Source: Mycobacterium triplex (GTDB lineage Bacteria; Actinomycetota; Actinomycetes; Mycobacteriales; Mycobacteriaceae). From it: 64,000 nucleotides of DNA. The position numbers were made by a program, and so were the translations under genes. A model generated the notes under the pieces. It made no database searches. It saw only the letters and a list, made by a program, of their open reading frames with translations, and was not told the DNA's origin. The stretch covers positions 2,346,012 through 2,410,011 of the forward strand of contig NZ_HG964446.1 in NCBI RefSeq assembly GCF_000689255.1, read 5' to 3'. This document shows, one piece after another, positions 17,957 through 26,651 of this stretch. Position 1 is the first letter of the stretch. Every line of letters begins with the position of its first letter.

Positions 17957-18376
17957 TCAGTCGGAGCCGAGTTTTTCCAGCATTCGCTTGAACTCGCGCT
18001 GCTGCGTCGCGGTCAGCTTGGCCAGGATCCGGTCATCGGCGTTACGGACCGCGGCCTCCGCGCGTTTGAGCAGCGTGCGCCCTTGACCGGTCAATTTGGC
18101 CGGCAGCGCCCGCCCGGAGGACACCGAGGTCGGCCGTTCCACCGCCCCGACCTCTTCCAGCCTGCGCAGCACCGTGTTCATCGCCTGCGGCGTGACATTG
18201 GTACTACGCGACAGCTCGGCACTGGACAGCCCCGGCGACATCGAAAGTATTCTCAGACAAACGAATTCGGGAAGTGTCAGGCCGAGTGGGCTCAGCACGG
18301 CCGAAACCTCGGGTCGCAGCACGGCTGCCACGCGGTAGAGCAGGTAGCCAAGCGGAGCATCTTCGGTCGCAGCCAT
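17957..18376 (-). CDS. MarR family transcriptional regulator (Rv2887-like)
   Basis: A 139-residue MarR-type repressor, the positional counterpart of Rv2887, whose loss in M. tuberculosis causes overexpression of a drug-modifying methyltransferase (Rv0560c); that is established for Rv2887, not for this gene. The winged helix has LSSAELSRSTNVTPQAMNTVLRRLEEVGAVER, flanked by dimerisation helices. The ATG overlaps a perfect inverted repeat (18375-18393), a likely autoregulatory operator. The downstream neighbour is the convergent amidase gene. Confidence 0.88.
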   Translation of the reverse strand: MAATEDAPLGYLLYRVAAVLRPEVSAVLSPLGLTLPEFVCLRILSMSPGLSSAELSRSTNVTPQAMNTVLRRLEEVGAVERPTSVSSGRALPAKLTGQGRTLLKRAEAAVRNADDRILAKLTATQQREFKRMLEKLGSD

Positions 18377-18393
18377 GTCAGCGATATTGACAT
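18375..18393. promoter_or_regulatory. Inverted repeat at the marR start, likely operator
   Basis: ATGTCA-N7-TGACAT is a perfect 6-bp inverted repeat that overlaps the start codon of the MarR gene. MarR proteins bind palindromes of this size near their own promoters. The assignment is based on position and symmetry. Confidence 0.55.
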
Positions 18394-18520
18394 ATCCGCG
18401 CGGGCCGGACGCACCCCCGGCCCTCCGAAGGGCGATTACGCGGCGGTGAATGAGCAGTAACCGCTGCGCACCCGTCGATTGAACGTCGCCTCAATTCGGC
18501 GGACCCGCCCGGATCGCGTC

Positions 18521-18547
18521 GTTTGGCGCCCGCCGGTCAACGGGTAA
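18521..18547 (+). promoter_or_regulatory. SigF-type promoter candidate for the first DUF1942 gene
   Basis: GTTT (18521-18524), a 17-base spacer and GGGTAA (18542-18547) match the GTTT-N15-17-GGGTA pattern of mycobacterial SigF promoters. Transcription would begin near 18555, leaving a leader of about 34 bases. Confidence 0.5.
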
Positions 18548-18588
18548 TCGCCGGACTACGGGTGAATCACGAGAGACAGGGAGTCACA

Positions 18589-19062
18589 ATGAAATTCGCC
18601 ACGATGACAGCGACAGCGGCTCTCAGCGCGGTAGGGATTGCCGCGGCGAGCATCATCACGGCCGCGACCGCTACCGCCAATGTGCAGGGCTTTGGAGCCA
18701 CCGAGCAGGCGGTCGACGGCCCCCTGATCACCGACTACACGGTGAGTAACCTGCGGCCGAGCGACGTGACGATACCGGGATTCCAGCCCGCCGGGCAGCT
18801 CTACCAGGCCGACGTCACGGCGAAAGCGAATACCGGAACCGTCGAGCCACAGATCTCTCGGTTCGCGGCCAGGGCGTTCAACGGCACGGTCTACAAGGTC
18901 GTGAACATCGGACCGGTGCCCAACGGCCTTGACCCCAGTCCGATCGAGCCGGGCCAGCAGAGGTCCGGCGAACTGTACTTCGACGTGACCGGGCAGAAGC
19001 CGATCGGTGTGGTGTACACCGATCGGGAAGACGATTTCCTCGTCTGGACGCGGCACGTTTAG
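18589..19062 (+). CDS. Secreted DUF1942 (MPT63-like) protein
   Basis: A 157-residue exported protein of the DUF1942 family that includes the secreted antigen MPT63. A signal peptide covers about residues 1-34, ending ATATA before NVQGFGATEQ. The mature part follows the immunoglobulin-like beta-sandwich pattern of the family: ITDYTVSNLRPSDVTIPG, YQADVTAKA, GELYFDVTG and DDFLVWTR. Function is unknown. A SigF-like promoter precedes it and a strong intrinsic terminator follows it, so it is a single-gene transcript. A paralogue lies 297 bases downstream. Confidence 0.9.
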   Translation: MKFATMTATAALSAVGIAAASIITAATATANVQGFGATEQAVDGPLITDYTVSNLRPSDVTIPGFQPAGQLYQADVTAKANTGTVEPQISRFAARAFNGTVYKVVNIGPVPNGLDPSPIEPGQQRSGELYFDVTGQKPIGVVYTDREDDFLVWTRHV

Positions 19063-19087
19063 GCCGTGTGATCTGCGAATTCGCAAC

Positions 19088-19128
19088 GAAGTTCCCCGCG
19101 TTTTTTGACGGCGGGGAACTTCTTTTTT
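19088..19128 (+). terminator. Intrinsic terminator with 12-bp stem and T6 tail
   Basis: GAAGTTCCCCGC (19088-19099) pairs perfectly with GCGGGGAACTTC (19111-19122) around an 11-base loop, and six T residues follow. It lies 26 bases after the stop of the first DUF1942 gene. A full T-tract is uncommon in this GC-rich genome. Confidence 0.9.
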
Positions 19129-19358
19129 GCGCTTGAAATCGTCGACTGTGGCATTTGAGGCTGAACTTGGCTTTGAGGTCTATGCGAATTCTGGGGCGCG
19201 TTGATTGCCATCTCGAAAGGCGTTGCCGCAGCTCAAAGCCCTGATGTTTGCGGTCAAAGGGGTTTGGCTATGCGGAAATGGTGCGGTGATAACGCGTGCC
19301 GGAGGGAATCATCGCGGGGGAAAACAAATCGTAACGATCGAACTGAGGGGTATTTAGC

Positions 19359-19928
19359 ATGAAATTCACTACTGCTATGAAATCGGTGATCGGAGCCGCT
19401 GGTATTGCCGCTGTCAGCGCATTCACCGCAGCAACCGCGTCGGCGGCGCCCAACATCCAGGGCTTCGGCACCAGCCAGCAGCTCGTCGCGGGGCCGCTGA
19501 TCACCAACTACACGGTGAGCAACCTGCAGCCCAGCAACGTGACCATCCCGGGCTACACGCCGAAGGGCACGCTCTACCAGGCCGACGTCACCGCTCGTTC
19601 GGACGGCGGGCTGGTCACCCCGATGGTCAACGACTTCATCGCCCGCGGGCCGAACGGCCAGAACTACCGGGTGATCGACAAGGTCGGCGCCCCGGGGAGC
19701 CTCAACCCGGCGCCGATCCCGCAGGGCAGCGAGTCCACCGGCACGCTGTACTTCGATGTGACCGGCGCACAACCGAACGGCGTCGCCTACAACGAGGGCA
19801 CCCAAGACATCCTGATCTGGACGTCGAACATGCAGGGCAGCTCGGAGCCCGGTGTGGCACCGGCACCGACCACCCCGGCACCCGGTGCGCTGCCGAGCCC
19901 GGCGCCCAACGCACGCGCGAACACCTAA
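19359..19928 (+). CDS. Secreted DUF1942 (MPT63-like) protein with Pro-rich tail
   Basis: A 189-residue paralogue of the gene before it. The signal peptide ends ATASA before APNIQGFGTSQQ. The core repeats the same landmarks: ITNYTVSNLQPSNVTIPG, YQADVTARS, GTLYFDVTG and QDILIWTS. It differs by a C-terminal tail of about 35 residues rich in Pro, Ala and Thr (PAPTTPAPGALPSPAP), typical of exported mycobacterial proteins that sit in the envelope. GAGGGG precedes the ATG. The upstream 230 bases hold no gene; no clear promoter was identified there. A 14-bp hairpin follows the stop. Confidence 0.9.
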   Translation: MKFTTAMKSVIGAAGIAAVSAFTAATASAAPNIQGFGTSQQLVAGPLITNYTVSNLQPSNVTIPGYTPKGTLYQADVTARSDGGLVTPMVNDFIARGPNGQNYRVIDKVGAPGSLNPAPIPQGSESTGTLYFDVTGAQPNGVAYNEGTQDILIWTSNMQGSSEPGVAPAPTTPAPGALPSPAPNARANT

Positions 19929-19956
19929 GCCCGACTGAGGCCTAGTTGCCGCACAC

Positions 19957-19990
19957 CCTCCCCGCGCCACGGACCGGTGGCGCGGGGAGG
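19957..19990 (+). terminator. Hairpin terminator with perfect 14-bp stem, no T-run
   Basis: CCTCCCCGCGCCAC (19957-19970) pairs perfectly with GTGGCGCGGGGAGG (19977-19990) across a 6-base loop. It lies 29 bases past the second DUF1942 stop. Tail-less hairpins of this strength are common candidates for termination in mycobacteria. It also argues against a start codon for the next gene within it. Confidence 0.75.
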
Positions 19991-20072
19991 TCTGCGCAAT
20001 AGTGGTTTCGGAAAAGACTTTTCGCCGGCGATCGGCCGAATTGCCCGAGGCTCGATGGGGTACCCGGCAGGA

Positions 20073-21008
20073 ATGGGTTACACAGATCACAGGCCGGCCC
20101 GGGTACGCGAACAAGCTCACCAGCACGCCGAACAGGCTCGGGCGACGATGGCGGACAAGCGCGACGATCAGCGAGGTGGATTGAGCGGCTGGGTGGCTCG
20201 TCGTGCCGCCCGATGGGACCTGCGCGGCCAGGACGAGACCACGCTGCAGCGCCAGAAATTCGCCTGGAATCTGTTGGTCGACCATTGGTTTCGGATGGAG
20301 ATCGACGGCTGGGAGAACATCCCCGATCCGCCGGCGCTGCTCATCGGCATTCACTCCGGTGCCCCGTTCGTCTGGGACGCATGGACCGTCGGCCTGCAAT
20401 GGTGGCGACGCTTCGGCCCGGAGCGCACGTTGCACGGCACCGCGCACGACGCGTTGATGGCGATCCCGCTGTTCGGCCGCTACTTTCGCTCGATGGGCGT
20501 GCTTCCCGCCGCCCCGGACGCCATCGCCACGGCGCTGGCCGAGGGGCGAGACGTCGCGTTATGGCCGGGCGGAGAGGTGGATTCGCTGCGCCCGTGGACC
20601 GAGCGCGACCGCGCCAACCTCGCGGGGCGTAAGGGCTTCGTGAAGATGGCGATCCGTGCCGGCGTGCCGATCGTTCCGATCGCGACGGTCGGGGGCGCCG
20701 ACGCCATGCCGGTGCTGATCCGCGGTGATCGCCTGTCGAAGGCGCTGCGACTCGACCGACTGCTGCGGCTCAAGGTTTTTCCGGTGGCGGTCTCACTGCC
20801 GTGGGGTATCGCGCCGGCCGCGCTGCCGCAGCTGCCGTTGCCGGCCAAGATCAGGACGCGGTTCATGCCGGCGATCGAGCTGGACCACGACCCCGCCCGC
20901 GCCGAGGACGACGACTACGTCGAGCGCAAGTACCGGGAGGTCGAAGACGCCATTCAGCAGGGAATGGACGCGCTGGCGCGCAAGCGTGCGCTACCGCTGT
21001 TTGCGTGA
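20073..21008 (+). CDS. Lysophospholipid/glycerol acyltransferase-like protein
   Basis: About 311 residues, PlsC-like acyltransferase fold. Such enzymes move acyl groups from acyl-CoA to a lysolipid or glycerol backbone at the membrane. The usual NHxxxxD site appears as GIHSGAPFVWDAW, where His and Asp are seven residues apart, a variant spacing. The later WPGGEVDSLRPW matches the PEGxR block position. The start is uncertain: ATGs at 20055, 20073 and 20148 are possible. 20073 is chosen because GGCAGGA precedes it, and the frame open from 19977 begins inside a terminator hairpin. The next gene converges on it. Confidence 0.8.
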   Translation: MGYTDHRPARVREQAHQHAEQARATMADKRDDQRGGLSGWVARRAARWDLRGQDETTLQRQKFAWNLLVDHWFRMEIDGWENIPDPPALLIGIHSGAPFVWDAWTVGLQWWRRFGPERTLHGTAHDALMAIPLFGRYFRSMGVLPAAPDAIATALAEGRDVALWPGGEVDSLRPWTERDRANLAGRKGFVKMAIRAGVPIVPIATVGGADAMPVLIRGDRLSKALRLDRLLRLKVFPVAVSLPWGIAPAALPQLPLPAKIRTRFMPAIELDHDPARAEDDDYVERKYREVEDAIQQGMDALARKRALPLFA

Positions 21009-21038
21009 CAATCGAAAGTGCTTGAACAACAACGTAAG

Positions 21039-21764
21039 TCAGTGATGGGCGCGGCCGTTGGGGTCGACGCTGGGGACGGCGTCGTTGACGATCCACTGCG
21101 GATGCGGGGGCGTCACCGCCATGTAGCCGACACCACGCACGGTGTCGATCATCGATTCGTGTTGCGGCCCAAGCTTTGCGCGTAGCCGCCGCACGTGAAC
21201 GTCGACGGTGCGGACGCGCCCGTTGGAGTCGTATCCCCACACCTCGTGCATCAGCCGGGTGCGGCTGAATGCCCGACCGGCATGTTGCACAAGGAAATTC
21301 AGCAATCTGAACTCGGTGACGGTCAGGCTGAGATCCTTGCCGCACAGCGACCCGGCGAAACTCGACGGGTGCAGCACCAGGTCGCCGAACTTCAAGTAGC
21401 CGTCCACCGCGCTGCGGCGTCGCTTGATCGCCAGGCGCAACCGCGCCTCGAGTTCGTCGGCGCCGGCGGCGGGCAGCATCACGTCGTCGATGCGCCAGTC
21501 GACGTCCACCGACGCGAAGTGCGCCGGAGCCACGACCGCGACGACCGCCAGTGCCGGCGTGCTGGCGGTCAGGCCGCGGCAAACGCTGCGGGCGGCCGCC
21601 AGATCCGTGCGCGCGTCGATGATCGCCACGTCAGCACTGTCATGATGGCAGTCGAGCTGGTCGGAGAGCGGGACGCGACGAATCGTTTGCGTCAACGATC
21701 CGAGAGTGGGTAATGCCGCTGCGAAATCGTCGGCATTGGAAAGCAGTAGCACGTCCAAAGACAT
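21039..21764 (-). CDS. OmpR-type winged-helix regulator with atypical receiver
   Basis: A 241-residue regulator, the counterpart of Rv2884. The C-terminal trans-reg winged helix is clear: LSLTVTEFRLLNFLVQHAGRAFSR, MHEVWGYD, RTVDVHVRRLRAKLG and TVRGVGY. The N-terminal receiver domain lacks the acidic pair after the first strand (LLLSNADDF in place of a DD motif), although an Asp is present in VAIIDAR. No sensor kinase is adjacent, so it may work without phosphorylation, as an orphan GlnR-like regulator. The ATG at 21764 has GAGG 7 bases upstream; a TTG two codons earlier is possible. Confidence 0.85.
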   Translation of the reverse strand: MSLDVLLLSNADDFAAALPTLGSLTQTIRRVPLSDQLDCHHDSADVAIIDARTDLAAARSVCRGLTASTPALAVVAVVAPAHFASVDVDWRIDDVMLPAAGADELEARLRLAIKRRRSAVDGYLKFGDLVLHPSSFAGSLCGKDLSLTVTEFRLLNFLVQHAGRAFSRTRLMHEVWGYDSNGRVRTVDVHVRRLRAKLGPQHESMIDTVRGVGYMAVTPPHPQWIVNDAVPSVDPNGRAHH

Positions 21765-21955
21765 CTCCAAACCTCATGAGGGTCTGTTGCCGCCCCCGAC
21801 CGCGTCGGCACCTCAGGGAGGTGCCCGCCAGCGCAGCGCTGAGTACCCCATTCAGCGGTCAACTATGCCTTCTTTGTTGCTCGCGTTCCGGCGAATGGCC
21901 GCTGAAGTGGGCCGTTGGTGGAGATGTTTTTGCCTGTGTGGGCCCCCGAAAAGTC

Positions 21956-21991
21956 GATGGGCCCGGCCCGTCGATACGAGCCGGACCCATC
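21956..21991 (-). terminator. Hairpin terminator of the csbD-like gene
   Basis: GATGGG (21956-21961) pairs with CCCATC (21986-21991). The stem continues with CCGGC/GCCGG and CG/CG pairs, interrupted by two mismatches, and has a 6-base loop. It lies 12 bases after the csbD-like stop on the minus strand. Confidence 0.6.
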
Positions 21992-22003
21992 CTTCGGAAC
22001 ACG

Positions 22004-22243
22004 CTATTGGTTGGCCTTCTGGCGCTCCTCGGCTACCTTCGCCGCGCCGCGTGCGGCCTCCGCTTCGGCCTCCTTCTTTGCCGCGTCGCGCTGGGCCTCC
22101 GCCTTGTCCTGCTGGGCCTGGCCTTCGCGGGTGAGGTCGTCGCGACCGGCTAGCGCGCCGGCAGCCTCCTTGACCTTGCCCTTGACGTCTTCGACGACGC
22201 CCTTGACGGCTTCTGCGGGTCCAGAGTTTTCTTTGTCCGACAT
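22004..22243 (-). CDS. CsbD family stress-response protein
   Basis: A 79-residue, highly charged protein. The first 40 residues (PAEAVKGVVEDVKGKVKEAAG) match the CsbD repeat, followed by an Ala/Lys/Glu-rich helical tail with no hydrophobic segment. CsbD proteins accumulate under general stress in many bacteria; the mechanism is unknown. The ATG at 22243 is fixed by GGAGGAG 10 bases upstream; the frame extends further but without coding signs. It is divergent from pyrH and separated from it by 373 bases. Confidence 0.8.
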   Translation of the reverse strand: MSDKENSGPAEAVKGVVEDVKGKVKEAAGALAGRDDLTREGQAQQDKAEAQRDAAKKEAEAEAARGAAKVAEERQKANQ

Positions 22244-22616
22244 GAGTTGACTCCTCCTCAGAGGCGTTCGCGAGGTGAGCGACAGACGCGCTCCTACGAT
22301 CGGCTGGCGATCGATTCCGTCATACGGCGCGCTCCGGTCCTTCTTCTCAAGACCGCGATTTCCCCGCCGCGTTGGGCCGGGTTCCCGGGCCGTCTCGAGC
22401 TCAAACATCGGACGCCGGAAGCAAAGTCGCGATCGCGGCGCATCCGAGCCTGACCTGCGCCGACGCCCCACGACAGCGACCCGGCTCGCCAGCCGCGCAA
22501 ATAATCCACCCCGTTGGCGCCAGATTGTGCTGCGATGGGGCAGGATATGAACTGCCGTTCCGGGTGGGGTGATTGTGCCATCGAGCCTGGGATGGCACTG
22601 TCATGCGAGGAGTCTG
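22244..22616. other. Non-coding gap between csbD-like gene and pyrH
   Basis: The 373 bases between these divergent genes hold no convincing gene; short frames crossing it lack ribosome sites or family similarity. It must contain both promoters. A TTGTGC at about 22525 followed by GATATG near 22545 is a weak candidate for pyrH. No SigF-like GTTT/GGGTA pair was found in front of the csbD-like gene. Confidence 0.4.
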
Positions 22617-23390
22617 ATGACACAGCCCGAGCCCACCAGCACCAACGGCGTGCCGACCTCTTCACCCGACGGCAACCAGCCGCGCGCCAAGTATTCGCGG
22701 GTGGTGCTCAAGCTCGGCGGTGAGATGTTCGGCGGCGGCCAGGTCGGGCTGGATCCCGACGTCGTGGCCCAGGTTGCCCGCCAGATCGCCGAGGTGGTCC
22801 GCGACGGCGTGCAGGTCGCCGTCGTGATCGGCGGCGGCAACTTCTTCCGTGGCGCACAACTGCAGCAGCGCGGCATGGAGCGCACCCGCTCGGACTACAT
22901 GGGCATGCTCGGCACCGTGATGAACAGCCTTGCGCTGCAGGACTTCCTGCAGAAAGAGGGCATCGACACCCGGGTGCAGACCGCCATCACGATGGGTCAG
23001 GTGGCCGAGCCCTACATCCCGTTGCGGGCCGTGCGGCACCTGGAGAAGGGCCGCGTGGTCATCTTCGGCGCCGGCATGGGGTTGCCGTACTTCTCCACCG
23101 ACACCACCGCGGCGCAGCGTGCGCTGGAGATCGGCGCCGACGTGGTGCTGATGGCCAAGGCGGTCGACGGCGTGTTCACCGAGGACCCGCGGGTGAACCC
23201 CGACGCCGAGCTGCTCGCCGAAATCAGCCACCGGGAAGTCATCGACCGGGGGCTGCGGGTGGCCGATGCCACCGCGTTCAGTCTGTGTATGGACAATGGC
23301 ATGCCGATCCTGGTCTTCAACCTGCTGACTAACGGCAATATCGCTCGGGCGGTCGCTGGTGAGAAGATCGGAACGCTAGTCACCACTTGA
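22617..23390 (+). CDS. pyrH: UMP kinase
   Basis: A 257-residue UMP kinase, the counterpart of Rv2883c, which makes UDP from UMP for pyrimidine and cell-wall precursor synthesis. The amino-acid-kinase fold is seen in [56 protein letters not shown] and [12 protein letters not shown]. The ATG is fixed by AGGAG 6 bases upstream; the extra N-terminal 20 residues ([15 protein letters not shown]) are normal for mycobacteria. frr follows 65 bases downstream. Confidence 0.96.
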   Translation: MTQPEPTSTNGVPTSSPDGNQPRAKYSRVVLKLGGEMFGGGQVGLDPDVVAQVARQIAEVVRDGVQVAVVIGGGNFFRGAQLQQRGMERTRSDYMGMLGTVMNSLALQDFLQKEGIDTRVQTAITMGQVAEPYIPLRAVRHLEKGRVVIFGAGMGLPYFSTDTTAAQRALEIGADVVLMAKAVDGVFTEDPRVNPDAELLAEISHREVIDRGLRVADATAFSLCMDNGMPILVFNLLTNGNIARAVAGEKIGTLVTT

Positions 23391-23455
23391 GGGGAAGACG
23401 CGAATGATCCGCGCTCGCGACGACGCAGAGCACGTGATGAGGAGGAGCGGCGCAA

Positions 23456-24013
23456 ATGATAGATGAGGCTCTCTTCGACGCTGAAGAGAAAATGGAGAAG
23501 GCAGTGTCGGTGGCCCGTGACGACCTGTCGACCATCCGGACCGGCCGCGCCAATCCGGGTATGTTCTCCCGGATCGTCATCGACTACTACGGCACGACCA
23601 CGCCGATCACCCAGCTGGCCAGCATCAACGTCCCGGAGGCGCGGCTGGTCGTCATCAAGCCGTACGAGGCCAGCCAGCTGCACGCCATCGAGACCGCGAT
23701 TCGCAACTCCGACCTCGGGGTGAATCCCAGCAACGACGGCACCCTGATCCGGGTGGCGGTACCGCAGCTGACCGAGGAGCGCCGCCGGGAGCTCGTCAAG
23801 CAGGCCAAGGGCAAGGGCGAAGACGCGAAGGTGTCGGTGCGCAACATCCGTCGCAAGTCGATGGAAGAACTGCACCGGATCCGCAAGGACGGCGAGGCCG
23901 GCGAGGACGAGGTCGGACGCGCCGAGAAGGATTTGGACAAAACCACCCAGCAGTACGTCAACCAGATCGATGAACTGGTCAAGCACAAAGAAGGCGAGCT
24001 GCTGGAGGTCTAG
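23456..24013 (+). CDS. frr: Ribosome recycling factor
   Basis: A 185-residue RRF, the counterpart of Rv2882c, which splits the post-termination ribosome with EF-G. It shows the three-helix bundle pattern: [25 protein letters not shown] at the start, then [28 protein letters not shown], and [15 protein letters not shown] near the end. GAGGAG precedes the ATG. It is part of the conserved pyrH-frr-cdsA cluster. Confidence 0.97.
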   Translation: MIDEALFDAEEKMEKAVSVARDDLSTIRTGRANPGMFSRIVIDYYGTTTPITQLASINVPEARLVVIKPYEASQLHAIETAIRNSDLGVNPSNDGTLIRVAVPQLTEERRRELVKQAKGKGEDAKVSVRNIRRKSMEELHRIRKDGEAGEDEVGRAEKDLDKTTQQYVNQIDELVKHKEGELLEV

Positions 24014-24034
24014 GGCCGCTCAGCAACCGAATCA

Positions 24035-24961
24035 GTGGCAACCTCCGACGCCGGCCCTGGCGCCCCGCCCGACCAGCCCGCGCGGGGCGCCAAAAACACG
24101 CTGCAGCAACCGGCGAACAAGACGTCGCGGGCGGGACGCGATCTGCCCGCCGCGATCGCCGTGGGCGCGGCGATCGGCGGGCTGCTCGTCGCGACGCTGG
24201 TGTTCGCCCCGCGTTTCTGGGTCCTGATCGTCGCCATCGCGATTCTCGTCGCCAGCCACGAGGTGGTGCGCCGGCTGCGCGAGGCCGGCTACATCATTCC
24301 GGTCATCCCGCTGCTGGCCGGTGGCCAGCTCACCATCTGGCTGACCTGGCCGTACCACGCCGCGGGCGCGGTGGCCGGCTTCGGCGCGATGGTCGTCGTG
24401 TGCATGATCTGGCGGCTGTTCATGCCGGATCCCGGCCGCAGCGACTCCGCCGCCGGCTCGTCGTCGAACTACCTGCGCGACGCCTCGGCCACGATTTTCC
24501 TGGCCGCCTGGGTGCCGTTGTTCGCGTCGTTCGGCGCGATGCTCGTCTACGCGAACGACGGCGCGGGACGGGTGTTCTGCCTGATGATCACCGTCGTCGC
24601 TTCCGACACCGGCGGGTATGCCGTCGGGGCGCTGTGGGGCAAGCACCCGATGGTCCCGGCGATCTCCCCCAAGAAGTCCTGGGAGGGATTCGTCGGCTCG
24701 TTGGTGTGCGGGATCACCGCGACGACCCTGACCGCGACGTTCCTGGCCGGCAAACAGCCGTGGGTGGGCGTGTTGCTGGGCGTGGTGCTGGTGCTTACCT
24801 GCACGCTCGGTGACCTGATCGAGTCCCAGGTGAAGCGCGACCTCGGCATCAAGGACATGGGGCGGCTGCTGCCCGGCCACGGCGGCTTGATGGATCGGCT
24901 CGACGGTGTGCTGCCCTCGGCGGTCGCGGCCTGGATCGTTCTCACGCTGCTGCCCGGCTGA
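24035..24961 (+). CDS. cdsA: Phosphatidate cytidylyltransferase
   Basis: A 308-residue integral membrane enzyme, the counterpart of Rv2881c. It makes CDP-diacylglycerol from phosphatidic acid and CTP, the branch point for phosphatidylinositol, cardiolipin and phosphatidylethanolamine. After a hydrophilic 45-residue N-terminus come about eight hydrophobic segments. The [17 protein letters not shown] segment and the C-terminal [19 protein letters not shown] are the CTP-transferase signature. It starts with GTG 21 bases after frr. Confidence 0.95.
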   Translation: MATSDAGPGAPPDQPARGAKNTLQQPANKTSRAGRDLPAAIAVGAAIGGLLVATLVFAPRFWVLIVAIAILVASHEVVRRLREAGYIIPVIPLLAGGQLTIWLTWPYHAAGAVAGFGAMVVVCMIWRLFMPDPGRSDSAAGSSSNYLRDASATIFLAAWVPLFASFGAMLVYANDGAGRVFCLMITVVASDTGGYAVGALWGKHPMVPAISPKKSWEGFVGSLVCGITATTLTATFLAGKQPWVGVLLGVVLVLTCTLGDLIESQVKRDLGIKDMGRLLPGHGGLMDRLDGVLPSAVAAWIVLTLLPG

Positions 24962-24978
24962 CCGATACTGGACAGGTC

Positions 24979-26082
24979 ATGGTCCAACAACTGGTGTTCG
25001 AAGAACCACGCGCGAAAAGGCCGCCGCGGCACCTCGCCGACCTCGACGCGGGTGGCCGGGCGTCGGCCGTCGCGGAACTCGGCTTGCCGGCGTTTCGGGC
25101 CAAGCAGCTCGCCGCGCAATACTACGGCCGGCTGATCGCCGATCCGCGGCAGATGACCGACCTGCCGGCGGCCGTGCGCGCCGTGATCGCCGAGACGATG
25201 TTCCCGAACCTGCTCACCGTCGCCGCCGAGATCACCTGCGACGCCGGTCAGACGCGAAAGACGTTGTGGCGGGCCGTAAACGACCCTGCTGGCACCACCT
25301 TCGAGTCGGTCCTGATGCGCTATCCGCAGCGCAACACCGTGTGCATCTCGTCGCAGGCCGGTTGCGGCATGGCGTGTCCGTTCTGCGCGACCGGCCAGGG
25401 CGGATTGACGCGCAACCTGTCGACCGCGGAGATCGCCGAACAGGTGCGCGCCGCCGCGGTCACGCTGCGCGACGAATTCGGTGACCGGCTGTCCAACGTG
25501 GTCTTCATGGGCATGGGGGAGCCGCTGGCCAACTACGCCAGGGTGCTGGCCGCGGTGCGGCGCATCACCGAGGCGCCGCCGCACGGCTTCGGCATCTCGG
25601 CCCGCTCGGTAACGGTGTCGACGGTCGGCCTGGCCCCGGCGATCCGCAAGCTCGCCGACGAACGGCTGGGCGTGACGCTGGCGTTGTCGCTGCACGCGCC
25701 GGACGACGAGCTGCGCGACACCCTGGTTCCGGTCAACAACCGCTGGAAGATCGGCGAGGCGCTCGAGGCCGCGCGGTACTACGGCGAGGTGACGGGCCGG
25801 CGGGTGTCGATCGAGTACGCGCTGATTCGCGACGTCAACGACCAGCCCTGGCGGGCCGACCTGCTCGGCAAGCGACTGCACGGCGCGCTGGGGCCGCTGG
25901 TGCACGTGAACCTGATTCCGCTCAACCCGACGCCGGGCAGCGATTGGGACGCCAGCCCCAAGGACGCCGAGCGCGAGTTCGTCCGGCGGGTCCGGGCAAA
26001 GGGCGTCTCCTGCACGGTCCGCGACACCCGGGGCCGCGAGATCAGCGCCGCCTGCGGACAGCTGGCCGCCGAAGGGCGCTGA
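24979..26082 (+). CDS. rlmN: Dual-specificity 23S rRNA/tRNA methyltransferase RlmN
   Basis: A 367-residue radical SAM enzyme, the counterpart of Rv2880c, that methylates C2 of A2503 in 23S rRNA and A37 of some tRNAs. The CGMACPFC motif (Cx3Cx2C) binds the 4Fe-4S cluster, [12 protein letters not shown] follows, and the C-terminal [12 protein letters not shown] holds the conserved resolving cysteine. The N-terminal HhH-like domain has [12 protein letters not shown]. The ATG lies 17 bases after the cdsA stop. Confidence 0.95.
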   Translation: MVQQLVFEEPRAKRPPRHLADLDAGGRASAVAELGLPAFRAKQLAAQYYGRLIADPRQMTDLPAAVRAVIAETMFPNLLTVAAEITCDAGQTRKTLWRAVNDPAGTTFESVLMRYPQRNTVCISSQAGCGMACPFCATGQGGLTRNLSTAEIAEQVRAAAVTLRDEFGDRLSNVVFMGMGEPLANYARVLAAVRRITEAPPHGFGISARSVTVSTVGLAPAIRKLADERLGVTLALSLHAPDDELRDTLVPVNNRWKIGEALEAARYYGEVTGRRVSIEYALIRDVNDQPWRADLLGKRLHGALGPLVHVNLIPLNPTPGSDWDASPKDAEREFVRRVRAKGVSCTVRDTRGREISAACGQLAAEGR

Positions 26083-26138
26083 ACCGGGCGGTCGGCTGCG
26101 CCGTGTTGTCAGGTAGGAGTCCAGCAAAGGGGGTTGGC

Positions 26139-26651
26139 ATGACGATTCGCTTTTCTTCGCGCTTCAAGATGTTTGCCGCGGCCATCGTGACGGGCCTTGT
26201 CGCGGCCGTCCTGATATCGGCCGCCGCGCCTCGGGCGCAGGCCGCCGACGACCGGCTGCAGTTCACCGGAACCACGCTGAGCGGTGCGCCGTTCGACGGC
26301 GCCAGCCTGCAAGGGAAACCGGCAGTGCTGTGGTTCTGGGCGCCGTTCTGCCCGTTCTGCAACGCCGAAGCCCCCGGAGTGGCGCAGGTGGCCGCCGCCA
26401 ACCCGGGCGTGACCTTCGTCGGTATCGCCGGGCACTCGGACGTCGGCGCGGAACAGGGCTTTGTCTCCAAGTACGGCCTGAACTTCACCAACCTCAACGA
26501 CGCCGACGGCTCGATCTGGGCCCGCTACAACGTGCCCTGGCAGCCGGCGTACGTGTTCTACCGGGCGGACGGCAGCTCCACGTTCGTCAACAACCCCACC
26601 TCGGCGATGTCCCAGCAGGAACTGGCCGGTCGGGTTGCCGCGCTGAAGTGA
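26139..26651 (+). CDS. mpt53: Secreted thioredoxin-fold protein (Mpt53/DsbE-like)
   Basis: A 170-residue exported thioredoxin-fold protein, the counterpart of Rv2878c. Residues 1-36 are a signal peptide that ends with APRAQA before ADDRLQF. The active site is WFWAPFCPFCNAE (CPFC), and the cis-Pro lies in PWQPAYVF. Mpt53 of M. tuberculosis is an oxidising DsbE-like protein that forms disulfides in exported proteins. The CcdA-like membrane protein gene overlaps its stop (GTGA), so the two form a redox pair. Confidence 0.92.
   Translation: MTIRFSSRFKMFAAAIVTGLVAAVLISAAAPRAQAADDRLQFTGTTLSGAPFDGASLQGKPAVLWFWAPFCPFCNAEAPGVAQVAAANPGVTFVGIAGHSDVGAEQGFVSKYGLNFTNLNDADGSIWARYNVPWQPAYVFYRADGSSTFVNNPTSAMSQQELAGRVAALK

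Noticed and set aside
19335..19358. GGGTAT just before the second DUF1942 gene as a SigF -10
   Set aside because: No GTTT lies 15-17 bases upstream, and the site is too close to the start codon for a normal leader.
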